Assembly: GCF_001751365.1 (NCBI RefSeq)
Contig: NZ_LJGT01000041.1
Coordinates: 737,045-801,044, forward strand
Direction of reading: 5' to 3'
Origin: Streptomyces abyssalis
GTDB taxonomy: Bacteria; Actinomycetota; Actinomycetes; Streptomycetales; Streptomycetaceae
DNA: 64,000 nucleotides
Position 1 is the first letter of the stretch; each line of letters starts with the position of its first letter. Both the position numbers and the translations under genes were made by a program. The notes below the pieces were generated by a model, which saw only the letters and a list, made by a program, of their open reading frames with translations, made no database searches and was not told the origin of the DNA. Shown here one piece after another: positions 1 through 8,587 of the stretch.

Positions 1-6
1 CGTGCG

Positions 7-1242
7 TCAGCCCTGCATCTCGTTCACACCCGGAAGGGTGACCTGGATCCGGCAGCCCCGGGGCGACTCCGCGACCCTGATCCAGCCGCCGTGCAGATCC
101 ACCGCCCAGCGCGCGATCGCCAGGCCCAGCCCCGTACCGCCGTCGCCGCCGCCCGGTCCCGAACCGCGCTGCGAGGACGTCTCGGCGGCCTTCGTACGGT
201 TGAAGCGCTCGAAGACGTGTGCGCGTTCCGACTCGGGGATGCCGGGCCCCTCGTCGAGCACCTCCACCTCGAGGCTCTCCTCCGTCGCGCCCGGGCGCGC
301 ACGCACCGTGACGCGGCCGTGCGGAGGGCTGTGCTTGACCGCGTTGTCGATGAGGTTGGCGACGACCTGGTGCAGCCGCTCGGCGTCCGCGTAGGCCGTC
401 AGTTCGGGCGGGGAGACGTCCAGATGCAGATGGACGTCCGTACGGGAGTGCCCCTGTCCCTTGCTCATGTTGGCTTCCTTGAGCACCCCCGCCAGGTACG
501 GCCACACCTCGAAGCGGCGTGCGCGCAGCGGCACGACACCGTTGTCCAGGCGGGAGAGGTCCAGCAGGTGCTCCACGAGCCTGCCCAGCCGGTCCGTCTG
601 CTGGAGTGCGATGCGCATCGTCTCGGGGTCGGAGTCCGAGACGCCGTCCACGACGTTCTCCAGCACGGCCCGCAGCGCCGCGATCGGGGTGCGCAGCTCG
701 TGCGAGACGTTGGCGACGAGCTCCTTGCGGTGCTGGTCGACGAGCTCCAGGTCCGCTGCCATCTGGTTGAAGGTCTCGGCGAGCTCGCCGAACTCGTCCC
801 GGCGGTCGCCGCGTACGCGCCGTGAGTAGTCACCGTCGGCCATGGCTCTGGCCGCGTCCGTCATCTCGTCCAGCGGTGCCGTGAGCGACTGCGCCACGAA
901 CTGGGTGATCAGCAGCGAGGCGATGATCGAGATGATGGTGATCACGCGCAGCTCGGTCGCGGAGTTGACCGCGAAGAGCGCGAGCAGAGTGGTGATCACC
1001 ACTGAGACGATCACCAGCGCGCCCAGCGCCGCCTTCACCGAGCGGTACGGGTCGAGCGGCCGCAGCCCCTCCCAGAGCCGGTCGATCCATCCCACCCATA
1101 CGGGTTCCCAGCGTCGGCGCAGGCGCTGGTTCAGGCGCCCCAGGGCACGCGCCGCGCGCCCCAGGAACCTGCCGGTGACGCGGACCGAGCGCGGAAGGCG
1201 GACCGCCCGGCTCGCCGGGGTGGTGTCAGGCACCTCTGCCAC
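7..1242 (-). CDS. two-component sensor histidine kinase
   Basis: Membrane histidine kinase of about 411 residues, partner of the response regulator directly upstream (16-base gap). A basic cytoplasmic N-terminus of about 70 residues precedes two membrane segments (about 72-92 and 99-119) separated by only about seven residues. A HAMP region (about 113-165), an H-box with SHELRTP (phospho-accepting His181), an N-box LIDNAVKHS and G-boxes DEGPGIPE and GGTGLGLAI follow. Because the extracytoplasmic loop is so short, the protein probably senses a signal in the membrane or through a partner (inference). The start is uncertain: GTG at 1242 or GTG at 1233. The reading frame stays open upstream through the regulator gene, but that part is clearly a shadow. 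The pair beside a spermidine-synthase-like gene and lon recalls the arrangement around the lon locus of S. coelicolor (from memory). Confidence 0.93.
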   Translation of the reverse strand: MAEVPDTTPASRAVRLPRSVRVTGRFLGRAARALGRLNQRLRRRWEPVWVGWIDRLWEGLRPLDPYRSVKAALGALVIVSVVITTLLALFAVNSATELRVITIISIIASLLITQFVAQSLTAPLDEMTDAARAMADGDYSRRVRGDRRDEFGELAETFNQMAADLELVDQHRKELVANVSHELRTPIAALRAVLENVVDGVSDSDPETMRIALQQTDRLGRLVEHLLDLSRLDNGVVPLRARRFEVWPYLAGVLKEANMSKGQGHSRTDVHLHLDVSPPELTAYADAERLHQVVANLIDNAVKHSPPHGRVTVRARPGATEESLEVEVLDEGPGIPESERAHVFERFNRTKAAETSSQRGSGPGGGDGGTGLGLAIARWAVDLHGGWIRVAESPRGCRIQVTLPGVNEMQG

Positions 1243-1258
1243 GTCGCGACGCCGCCCG

Positions 1259-2083
1259 TCAGGAGCCGTCCGCGGCCGACGCCGGATGGCCGCCGCCTTC
1301 CGCGCCGGACGACGCGTTCGCCGAGTTGGAGCCCGACGAGGGCGTCTCGAGTGCGTAGCCCACGCCGTGCACCGTACGGATGCGCTCCGCGCCGATCTTG
1401 CGGCGCAGGGCCTTGATGTGGCTGTCGACCGTGCGCGTACCGGAGGCGTCCGCCCAGTCCCACACCTCGGCGAGCAGCTGCTCGCGCGAGAGCACGGCAC
1501 GCGGCGAGTGTGCGAGGCACACGAGCAGGTCGAACTCGGTGGGCGTGAGGTGGACGTCCTCACCGGTGACCCGGACCCGGCGCTGCGAGTGATCGATCTC
1601 CAGCTCGCCGAGGCGGAGTATGCCGCTGCGCGGTGTGTGCGCGGCGAGCGTGGCACGCTCGACGCGGCGCAGCAGTACGTGCACCCGCGCGGCGACCTCG
1701 CGCATGGAGAACGGCTTCGTCATGTAGTCGTCCGCGCCGACACCGAGCCCGACCAGCATGTCCGTCTCGTCGTCCCGCGCCGTGAGCATCAGCACGGGCA
1801 CCGGACGCTGGGACTGCACCCTCCGGCAGACCTCCAGCCCGTCGAAGCCCGGCAGCATCACGTCGAGGACGATCAGATCGGGCTGCCACGCCTCGGCCGT
1901 GTCCACGGCGGCGGGTCCGTCGCCCGCCGTCTGCACCTGGAAACCCTCGGCCCGCAGCCGCATCGCAATGGCGTCGACGATGGTGGGATCGTCCTCGACG
2001 ACCAGGATTCTGCGCTGCGCGCCGGGGGTGGTCGACGCGGACGCGTTGCTGCTTTGTGCCGGTGTGATGTTCTTCTGGTCCAT
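1259..2083 (-). CDS. OmpR/PhoB-family response regulator
   Basis: DNA-binding response regulator of about 274 residues. The receiver domain (about 25-140) has the acidic pair in VVEDDP, the phospho-accepting Asp74 in LIVLDVMLPG and the conserved Lys122 in MTKPF. A winged-helix OmpR-type output domain follows (about 160-250; motifs LTPTEFDLL and RTVDSHIKALRRKIG), then a Ser/Gly/Ala-rich tail. The start at ATG 2083 is chosen because the receiver domain begins about 24 residues later; an in-frame ATG at 2101 is an alternative. It is transcribed ahead of its kinase, 79 bases after the spermidine-synthase-like gene on the same strand, so all three may share a transcript. Confidence 0.94.
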   Translation of the reverse strand: MDQKNITPAQSSNASASTTPGAQRRILVVEDDPTIVDAIAMRLRAEGFQVQTAGDGPAAVDTAEAWQPDLIVLDVMLPGFDGLEVCRRVQSQRPVPVLMLTARDDETDMLVGLGVGADDYMTKPFSMREVAARVHVLLRRVERATLAAHTPRSGILRLGELEIDHSQRRVRVTGEDVHLTPTEFDLLVCLAHSPRAVLSREQLLAEVWDWADASGTRTVDSHIKALRRKIGAERIRTVHGVGYALETPSSGSNSANASSGAEGGGHPASAADGS

Positions 2084-2162
2084 TCGACCCCGCCCCTGCA
2101 TGGCCCCGTGGCTTGTTTGTGTGCGTGCTTGCAGCAGCGTAAGGGGCTTGTGTCGGCTGCGG

Positions 2163-2870
2163 CTATGCCGGTTTGGTTGCGAAGTGGACCACGTCGGGGA
2201 CGCCTCGGGCGACGGGGATCTCTTCCGTCCGAACCCCTTGGAATCCGGCATTCCGCAATGCATCCCCGAATGTCGGGGAGGCCTGCGCCGACCAGACGGC
2301 GAGCACGCCGCCGGGCGCCAGCCGGGCGCCGCAGGCAGCGAGCCCGGCTGGGGAGTAGAGGGTGGCGTTGTCCTCGGTGACTGTCCATTCCGGGCCGTTG
2401 TCGATGTCGAGGCAGAGCGCGTCGAACAGCTCGCAGTCCCGCAGGTACCGCGTGAGGTCCGCGTGCACGATCTCCGTACGCGGATCGCGCAGCGCCTCGG
2501 CGGAGAGTCCGGAGAGCGGTCCGCCCTCCCGGTGCCAGTGGATGACCGCCTCCTCGCGCTCGACCACCGTGATGCGCCCCCACTCAGGCTCCGCGGCGGC
2601 TTCGGCGAGCGAGAAGCCGACGCCGAGGCCGCCGATCAGCAGCCGCGGCGCCGCACGGTGCGCTTCCCGGTGGCGCCGCCCGCGGCGCAGCTCCTCCAGG
2701 GCCGCCCGTACGAGCAGGCGCTCGGAAGTGCCGTCGGAGGTGTCCATGAGGAAGGTGCCGTTGGCGATGATCTGCAGCAAGGGGCCGTGCTGCCGCAGCA
2801 CGACCTCGCCGTGCGGTCCGGCACGGCGGTCCACCACGACGGGGGCCTCGGCGTCTGCGGGCAGGGACAT
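2163..2870 (-). CDS. spermidine-synthase-like protein
   Basis: Rossmann-fold protein of 235 residues resembling the aminopropyltransferase/spermidine synthase family. It has a glycine-rich cofactor loop (LLIGGLGVGFSLAE), an acidic strand (VVEREEAVI) and a D/N-rich strand (LCLDIDNGPEW). It is shorter than classical SpeE proteins and may act as a generic SAM-dependent methyltransferase-like enzyme; the substrate cannot be read from the sequence. It is divergent from lon and lies upstream of the two-component genes on the same strand. Confidence 0.8.
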   Translation of the reverse strand: MSLPADAEAPVVVDRRAGPHGEVVLRQHGPLLQIIANGTFLMDTSDGTSERLLVRAALEELRRGRRHREAHRAAPRLLIGGLGVGFSLAEAAAEPEWGRITVVEREEAVIHWHREGGPLSGLSAEALRDPRTEIVHADLTRYLRDCELFDALCLDIDNGPEWTVTEDNATLYSPAGLAACGARLAPGGVLAVWSAQASPTFGDALRNAGFQGVRTEEIPVARGVPDVVHFATKPA

Positions 2871-3286
2871 GGGCCCATCCTCTCGCGCCGCGGTGGGAGC
2901 CCGGCAGGTGCGGGCCCCCCGGGGTGCCTTCCGGGACGTTGGCAGGACGGGCGGTCGGTTACTCCACCTCGCTTCTCCACCCCCTTCCCTTCTCTATGCC
3001 GCCGGCCGTGAGTCGTCCCGCGGCGTAGCCCGGCGGCGCCGGACCGCCGTACGGGCGCGGGGAACATTCGCGGAGCGGAGCGCCTTGCCGAGAGGGAGAT
3101 CCCGCGGCAGACGCGGGCGCCTCCGCGTCCGGTGGCGGGCCCTCCGGTGCCGCCCGCTCCTCCGGCCGGGCCCGGGGCCCGGAGCGGGTCGATCGCTCCT
3201 GGCGAACAGCGCGGATTCGGCGGAACATCCGCGGCCCTCCGTGCATTGAGTGGGCATAGCTCAACTTGCCTGCCTAGGGAGAGATC
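2871..3286. other. divergent intergenic region upstream of lon
   Basis: A 416-base gap between the outward-facing spermidine-synthase-like gene and lon. Open frames inside it look like chance high-GC frames. It must carry the promoters of both neighbours; the only recognisable site is the inverted repeat annotated just before lon. Confidence 0.6.
3245..3265 (+). promoter_or_regulatory. HAIR-like operator (HspR) before lon
   Basis: ATTGAGT-N7-GCTCAAC lies 22 bases before the lon start codon. It matches the HAIR inverted repeat (CTTGAGT-N7-ACTCAAG) bound by the heat-shock repressor HspR, with the exact 7-base spacer and the TTGAG/CTCAA core intact. Known biology: Streptomyces lon is repressed by HspR through such an element. 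The hspR gene is not in this window. Confidence 0.75.
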
Positions 3287-5773
3287 ATGGCTGCGACGTC
3301 CACACCGCTCACCCTGCCCGTGCTGCCCCTCGACGACGAGGTCGTGCTCCCGGGAATGGTGGTGCCGCTGGACCTGTCGGACAGTGAGGTCCGGGCGGCG
3401 GTCGAGGCCGCGCAGGCCGCCGTCGCCTCGGGAGAGAAGCCGCAGGTGCTGCTGGTGCCGCGGATCGGGGGGAGTTACACGGACATCGGCGTGCTCGGCC
3501 GCGTCGAACAGGTCGGCCGCCTCGCCGACGGAGACCCGGGTGCCCTCATCCGCGGCCGGCGGCGCGTGCGCGTCGGCTCCGGTACGAGCGGTCCCGGCGC
3601 CGCCCTGTGGGTGGAGGGGACGCTCGTCGCCGAGGACGGCGGAGGTGAAGGCGCCGCGGACGACGAAGGAGCCGGGGACGCCGGCCGTCCCGGGGACACC
3701 GGCGGAGCCGCGGACACCGGGGACGCCGCCGAGCTGATGACCGAGTACAAGGCACTGGCCGCCGACTGGCTCCGCAAGCGCGGCGCCTGGCAGGTCGTGG
3801 ACCGGCTCCAGCAGATCGACGACCCCGGCCGCCTCGCGGACAACGCGGGCTACTCCCCGTTCCTGTCCGCGGAGCAGAAGATCGCCCTGCTGCGGACCCT
3901 CGACCCCGTCGAGCGGCTGCGCCTCGCCCTCGGATCGCTGCGGGAGCACCTCGCCGAGCAGGACGTGGCCGAGTCGATCGCGAAGGACGTCCAGGAGGGC
4001 GTCGACAAGCAGCAGCGCGAGTTCCTGCTCCGCCGCCAGCTCGACGCCGTACGCAAGGAACTCGCCGAGCTGAACGGCGACCCGGAAGACGAGGGCGAGG
4101 ACTACCGCGCCCGCGTCGAGGCCGCGGCGCTGCCGGAGCACGTGCACAAGGCGGCGCTGAAGGAGCTGGAGAAGCTGGAGCGCGCCTCCGACCAGTCGCC
4201 CGAGGGCGGCTGGATCCGCACCTGGCTCGACACCGTCCTGGAACTGCCCTGGAACGAACGGACCGAGGACGCCTACGACATCGCCGGCGCCCAGGCCGTC
4301 CTGGACGCGGACCACGCGGGACTGCAGGACGTGAAGGAGCGCATCACCGAGTACCTCGCGGTGCGCAAGCGGCGCGACGAGCGCGGCCTCGGCGTGGTCG
4401 GCGGCCGCCGCGGAGGTGCCGTCCTGGCGCTGACGGGCCCGCCCGGTGTCGGCAAGACCTCGCTCGGCGAGTCCGTCGCCCGCGCGATGGGCCGCAAGTT
4501 CGTCCGCGTCGCGCTCGGCGGCGTCCGCGACGAGGCGGAGATCCGCGGTCACCGGCGTACGTACGTCGGAGCACTGCCCGGCCGCATCGTGCGCGCCGTG
4601 AAGGAGGCCGGCTCGATGAACCCGGTCGTGCTGCTGGACGAGGTGGACAAGCTCGGTGCCGACTTCCGCGGCGACCCTTCGTCGGCGCTGCTCGAGGTCC
4701 TGGACCCGGCGCAGAACCACACGTTCCGCGACCACTACCTGGAGGTCGAACTCGACCTGTCCGACGTGGTCTTCCTCGCGACCGCCAACGTCATGGAGGC
4801 GATCCCGGACGCGCTGCTGGACCGTATGGAGGTCGTCCAGCTCGACGGCTACACGGAGGACGAGAAGGTCACCATCGCCCGCGACCACCTCCTGCCCCGC
4901 CAGCTGGAGCGCTCCGGCCTCGAAGCCGGCGAGGTCCGGCTGGAGGACGGCGCGCTGCGCAAGCTGGCCGGCGAATACACGCGGGAGGCGGGCGTGCGGA
5001 ACCTGGAGCGCTCGGTCGCCCGCGTGCTGCGCAAGGTGGCGGCCCAGCACGAGCTGGGGGAGCGCGAACTCCCCGTCACCGTCGGTCCGGACGAGCTGCG
5101 CGCCCTGATCGGGCGGCCGCATCACACCCCCGAGTCCGCCCAGGACCCGGCGGAGCGGCGTACCGCCGTGCCCGGTGTGGCGACGGGGCTCGCGGTGACG
5201 GGCGCGGGCGGCGACGTGCTCTTCGTCGAGGCGTCGCTCGCCGACCCCGAGACCGGCGGCTCCGGGCTGACCCTCACCGGGCAGCTGGGTGACGTGATGA
5301 AGGAGTCCGCGCACATCGCCCTGTCGTACCTGCGTTCGCGCGGTGCGGAGCTGGAGCTGCCGGTGGCCGATCTGAAGGACCGCGGCATCCACCTGCACGT
5401 ACCCGCGGGCGCCGTGCCCAAGGACGGCCCGAGCGCCGGCGTCACCATGACCACGGCGCTGGCGTCGCTGCTGAGCGGACGTCAGGTGCGTACGGACGTG
5501 GCGATGACGGGCGAGGTCTCGCTGACCGGGCGGGTGCTGCCCATCGGCGGCGTGAAGCAGAAGCTGCTCGCGGCGCACCGGGCCGGTGTCACGACGGTCG
5601 TCATCCCCAAGCGGAACGAGCCCGACCTGGACGACGTGCCGGAAGAGGTGCTGGACAAGCTCGACGTCCGTCCGCTCTCCGACATCCGGCAGGTGCTCGA
5701 ACTGGCCCTGACACCGGCCGGGTCCGGCTGCCTCGGAGGCAGCGACGAGCGGGAGCTCCCGGTGGCGGCCTGA
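3287..5773 (+). CDS. lon: ATP-dependent protease La (Lon)
   Basis: Full-length bacterial-type Lon, 828 residues. It is a cytosolic AAA+ serine protease that degrades misfolded and regulatory proteins. It has an N-terminal LON domain (about 1-200), coiled-coil region, AAA+ module with Walker A GPPGVGKTS (Lys390) and Walker B VVLLDEVDK, and a peptidase domain with catalytic Ser716 in KDGPSAG and Lys757 in GGVKQK (the Ser-Lys dyad). ATG 3287 is preceded by AGGGAGAG. A stretch of about 35 residues very rich in Asp, Gly and Ala (about residues 117-150) interrupts the N-terminal domain and looks like a flexible insertion. The HAIR element upstream suggests heat-shock control. The last coding bases are repeated downstream of the next gene (see repeat at 7314). 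Confidence 0.98.
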   Translation: MAATSTPLTLPVLPLDDEVVLPGMVVPLDLSDSEVRAAVEAAQAAVASGEKPQVLLVPRIGGSYTDIGVLGRVEQVGRLADGDPGALIRGRRRVRVGSGTSGPGAALWVEGTLVAEDGGGEGAADDEGAGDAGRPGDTGGAADTGDAAELMTEYKALAADWLRKRGAWQVVDRLQQIDDPGRLADNAGYSPFLSAEQKIALLRTLDPVERLRLALGSLREHLAEQDVAESIAKDVQEGVDKQQREFLLRRQLDAVRKELAELNGDPEDEGEDYRARVEAAALPEHVHKAALKELEKLERASDQSPEGGWIRTWLDTVLELPWNERTEDAYDIAGAQAVLDADHAGLQDVKERITEYLAVRKRRDERGLGVVGGRRGGAVLALTGPPGVGKTSLGESVARAMGRKFVRVALGGVRDEAEIRGHRRTYVGALPGRIVRAVKEAGSMNPVVLLDEVDKLGADFRGDPSSALLEVLDPAQNHTFRDHYLEVELDLSDVVFLATANVMEAIPDALLDRMEVVQLDGYTEDEKVTIARDHLLPRQLERSGLEAGEVRLEDGALRKLAGEYTREAGVRNLERSVARVLRKVAAQHELGERELPVTVGPDELRALIGRPHHTPESAQDPAERRTAVPGVATGLAVTGAGGDVLFVEASLADPETGGSGLTLTGQLGDVMKESAHIALSYLRSRGAELELPVADLKDRGIHLHVPAGAVPKDGPSAGVTMTTALASLLSGRQVRTDVAMTGEVSLTGRVLPIGGVKQKLLAAHRAGVTTVVIPKRNEPDLDDVPEEVLDKLDVRPLSDIRQVLELALTPAGSGCLGGSDERELPVAA

Positions 5774-6171
5774 GGCCGTCCCGGCACAGCCGCTCCCGGT
5801 CCGCCGCCGCGCCGGCGTCCGTCGCCGGCGCGGCGGTGCGTGTGGCGTAGCCGGCCCGGCGGCGCCGTACGGCAGAGCTGAGCATGCGGCGGAAGCGGAC
5901 ATCGGACAGATGTCCGAACGGTGATCCGCGGCGCTCAGGGCGAAGCCGTCCGGCGACTTCCGGGCGTCGCCACCAGGCCGGGCGGCAGCTGAGGCTGCGG
6001 CTTCGCTCCGAGGCGGCTGCGCCGAACGGCAGAGCGGCTCATGCGGCGGCTTCGGCGGTCGGATAGGTCTTGGACTGCTGGTCCGGCGGCGCCCGGGCTG
6101 CTCGGCGGTCACGGGCGGCGTCACCAGGACCTTCCACACTCCCTGCCCACCCCACACGCAAGGGAAGCCGC
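5774..6171. other. intergenic region between lon and the beta-helix gene
   Basis: About 400 bases with the lon terminator at its start and a short inverted repeat CGGACAT-N7-ATGTCCG at 5896-5916 that could be an operator. The ribosome site AGGGAAG (6161-6167) belongs to the next gene. No gene is seen. Confidence 0.5.
5804..5836 (+). terminator. terminator of lon
   Basis: Perfect 14-bp GC stem (CCGCCGCGCCGGCG / CGCCGGCGCGGCGG) with a 5-base loop, 30 bases after the lon stop. There is no U-tract, as is usual for Streptomyces terminators. Confidence 0.7.
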
Positions 6172-7299
6172 ATGACTGACAAGCTCAGACGCGTAACCGT
6201 CACCGCCGTCACCGGCCTCGGACTGTGCCTCACTCTCCTTCCCGCGGGAGCGGCGCAGGCGCAGGCGCCTACTCGCGTGCCCTGCAACGACATCGCCGCA
6301 CTGAGGGCGGCCATCAACGAGGCGAACACCGCCGGCAGCAGCATCGTCCTCGCCCCTCGCTGCGTCTACAACCTCTCGCAGCCGGACAACGCGGACGACG
6401 GCCTGCCGGAGATCACCGGAAAGGTGCGGATCTCCGGGAAGGACACCTACATTCAGCGCGGTACCGGGTCATCGCAGCCCTACCGCATCTTCCACGTGAG
6501 GGAGGGCGGCAGCCTCAGCGTGGAGTCGGTCACCGTCCGCGGCGGTCAGACCACCGCGGCCTCAGGCCATGGCGGAGGTTTCTTCAACGACCGCGGCAAG
6601 CTCACGCTGAAGAACGTGACGGTCAGCAACAACCAGGGCAGCGTCGGCGGCGGTATCTGGAATCAGCTGGGAACGCTCACCCTGAAGGACTCCACGGTCC
6701 GGGACAACAGAGGCGGTTTCGGCGCCGGAGTGGCCACGAACGGGACGATGAGGATGAGCGGCGGCGGCATCCGCGACAACGTGGGCCAGATCTGGGGAGG
6801 CGGCCTCGCGAACGCCGGCGACACCAAGCTGGACCACGTCTCGGTCGGCGGCAACACCTCCAGCGACAACGGGGGCGGCATCATGACGCTGGCCATCAAT
6901 TCCGAGACCGGGCCCCTGCGGGCGGACTTCACCAAGGTCAGGGGCAACATCGCGCAGACCGACGGCGGCGGAATCCAGACGGGCGCGGACGAGCCGACGA
7001 CGCTCTACAGGAGCACCGTCAGCCACAACACCGCGAACGGCGGCCCCACCAGCGGCGGCGGCATCGCGAACCCGGGGACTCGCTTCAGCCTGTTCATCGG
7101 TACGAACGGCGCCGTGACGCAGAAGAAGAACGACGGCAACTCCACCAAGCAGCCGACGCCGTTCGACGTGAACCTCATCCGGAGCACGGTCTTCAAGAAC
7201 CATCCCACCAACTGCGCGCCGCCCAACAGCGTCCCCGGCTGCGACGCCGTCGGCTCGGCGCCGACCACGACGAAGCCGGCGAAGCCGGGCAGGGACTAG
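6172..7299 (+). CDS. secreted right-handed beta-helix repeat protein
   Basis: Secreted protein of 375 residues. The signal peptide has a hydrophobic core (VTAVTGLGLCLTLLPAG) and an AQA cleavage region near residue 30. The mature part starts with a segment like those of CSLREAI-type proteins (VPCNDIAALRAAINEAN). It continues with repeated strands carrying GGG(I/F) and N-x-G-x-L patterns, as in pectate-lyase-like or polymorphic-outer-membrane-protein-like beta-helices. The C-terminus is Thr/Pro/Lys-rich without a sortase motif. No catalytic residues are recognisable, so it may be an adhesin- or polysaccharide-binding-type protein (inference). ATG 6172 has AGGGAAG five bases upstream. It appears to have been inserted between lon and the muramidase gene (see repeat at 7314). 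Confidence 0.85.
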   Translation: MTDKLRRVTVTAVTGLGLCLTLLPAGAAQAQAPTRVPCNDIAALRAAINEANTAGSSIVLAPRCVYNLSQPDNADDGLPEITGKVRISGKDTYIQRGTGSSQPYRIFHVREGGSLSVESVTVRGGQTTAASGHGGGFFNDRGKLTLKNVTVSNNQGSVGGGIWNQLGTLTLKDSTVRDNRGGFGAGVATNGTMRMSGGGIRDNVGQIWGGGLANAGDTKLDHVSVGGNTSSDNGGGIMTLAINSETGPLRADFTKVRGNIAQTDGGGIQTGADEPTTLYRSTVSHNTANGGPTSGGGIANPGTRFSLFIGTNGAVTQKKNDGNSTKQPTPFDVNLIRSTVFKNHPTNCAPPNSVPGCDAVGSAPTTTKPAKPGRD

Positions 7300-7313
7300 C
7301 CGGCGACAGCGGG

Positions 7314-7334
7314 CGGGAGCTCCCGGTGGCGGCC
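7314..7334 (+). repeat. 21-base exact copy of the lon 3' end
   Basis: The 21 bases 7314-7334 are identical to 5750-5770, which encode Lon residues RELPVAA directly before its stop codon. Here the copy lies in non-coding DNA just after the beta-helix gene. Both copies are followed by degenerate but similar GC-rich hairpins (for example GCCGCGCCGG near 7375 and CCGCCGCGCCGG near 5804). This suggests a duplication that accompanied arrival of the beta-helix gene. Confidence 0.7.
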
Positions 7335-7353
7335 CGCGAGAGCCGCCACCGGG
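7322..7353 (+). terminator. terminator of the beta-helix gene
   Basis: Perfect 12-bp stem CCCGGTGGCGGC / GCCGCCACCGGG with an 8-base loop, 22 bases after the stop codon. It uses part of the duplicated lon-end sequence as its left arm. Confidence 0.75.
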
Positions 7354-7451
7354 CACCCCCTCCCGGCTGGGAACGCCGCGCCGGTCACGCTCCGCCGCCG
7401 GCGCGGCACGGGTGTACGGGTGTCAGGCCGCCGTACGCGGGCCGTCGCCCG

Positions 7452-8303
7452 TCATCCGTTGGCGAGTGCCTTCAGACGGTCCATCGAACCGTTGAACAGG
7501 TTGTGGTCCCCCACGGTCGGCCCGGTGGAGGTGTACTGCCAGAAGGTGTGGAAGCCCCACCCGTTGGGGAGCGTGCCGGGCGATGACGCGTACCGGGCGA
7601 TCCACAGCGGGTTGGTGCTGCCGAAGCCGCCGTTGTTGCCCGTGCACTGCGTCCACCAGTCCGTGGTCGTGTAGATCACGGCGTCCCGCCCGGTGCGTGC
7701 CTTGTAGGTGCTGGTGAAGTCCCTGATCCAGCTGACCATGGCGCTCTGGCTCTTGCCGTAACAGGTCGATCCGTACGGGTTGTACTCGATGTCGAGCACG
7801 CCGGGGAGCGTCTTGCCGTCCTTGCTCCAGCCGCCCCCGTGGTCCGCGAAGTAGTTCGCCTGCGCGGCTCCGCTGGAGTTGTCCGGCAGCGCGAAGTGGT
7901 AGGCGCCGCGGATCATCCCGATGTTGTACGAGCCGTTGTACTGCTGCGTGAAGTAGGGGTTCGTGTACGAGGTGCCTTCCGTCGCCTTCACGTAGGCCCA
8001 CTTGACGCCGCTGTTCCACAGGGTCGACCACGGGACGTTGCCCTGATGGCTGCTCACGTCGACACCGTGGACGGACGCGGCCAGCGTCTCCGGCCGGCTG
8101 CCGTCCGTGGTGTCGCCGCCCTCGTGCATGCGTACGCCGACGCCCATGGAGGCCTCGCCGGGCTTGACGGGGTTCGTGTCCTGGGGAGCCGCGCTCGCCG
8201 TACCGGGTGCGGTGACGATCAGAGCGAGAGCGGAGATGAACAACCCCGCCGCGGAGAGGATTCCTCGTCCGCGGCGGGTCGTACCGGATCCGTGACCTGG
8301 CAT
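7452..8303 (-). CDS. secreted GH25 muramidase (lysozyme)
   Basis: Extracellular N,O-muramidase of 283 residues, similar in type to cellosyl and mutanolysin of Streptomyces. It cleaves the MurNAc-GlcNAc bond of peptidoglycan. A signal peptide (hydrophobic core LFISALALIVTAPGTASA) ends near residue 38. A spacer and the GH25 barrel follow, with HGVDVSSHQGNVPW, the catalytic acidic motif LDIEYNPYG and the C-terminal WQYTS strand. The fold fills nearly the whole mature protein and there is no separate wall-binding domain. It is divergent from the MarR gene across about 280 bases. Confidence 0.93.
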   Translation of the reverse strand: MPGHGSGTTRRGRGILSAAGLFISALALIVTAPGTASAAPQDTNPVKPGEASMGVGVRMHEGGDTTDGSRPETLAASVHGVDVSSHQGNVPWSTLWNSGVKWAYVKATEGTSYTNPYFTQQYNGSYNIGMIRGAYHFALPDNSSGAAQANYFADHGGGWSKDGKTLPGVLDIEYNPYGSTCYGKSQSAMVSWIRDFTSTYKARTGRDAVIYTTTDWWTQCTGNNGGFGSTNPLWIARYASSPGTLPNGWGFHTFWQYTSTGPTVGDHNLFNGSMDRLKALANG

Positions 8304-8390
8304 CGCTGCCTCCGAAACCGTGCGTGGGGTGGGGAGTCGGGATTGGCGCGGGGAACGGTGCGGTGGGGCATGAACGTGGGGGTAGTTGAT

Positions 8391-8415
8391 ACATGCCCCT
8401 CTGGTGTGGGCATGT
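8391..8415. promoter_or_regulatory. inverted repeat between muramidase and marR genes
   Basis: ACATGCCC-N9-GGGCATGT, an 8-bp perfect inverted repeat in the divergent region, 88 bases before the muramidase start. The arm length and spacing suit an operator for a dimeric regulator such as the adjacent MarR protein (inference). Confidence 0.4.
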
Positions 8416-8587
8416 CACATCTTCAACCGTACGCGCGTAGACATAGGCGGGGAAGACGGACAGCTCTCCGCCGGTGGTCCATACCTGCGAAATCCCGCTG
8501 GAACTGCGACGATCGCCGTCCGCTACGGGAAGTTTCCGCGCGAATGACGGAAGAGACGCGCGGGGCGACGGAGGAGAAGGGCGCACA

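Noticed and set aside
842..2380. Long plus-strand frame opposite the two-component genes
   Set aside because: Composition is Arg-rich and motif-free; the opposite strand carries clear kinase and regulator domains.
2636..6157. Open minus-strand frame of more than 1,100 codons across lon
   Set aside because: It lies opposite a complete lon gene, contains no recognisable motif and is a typical high-GC antisense shadow.
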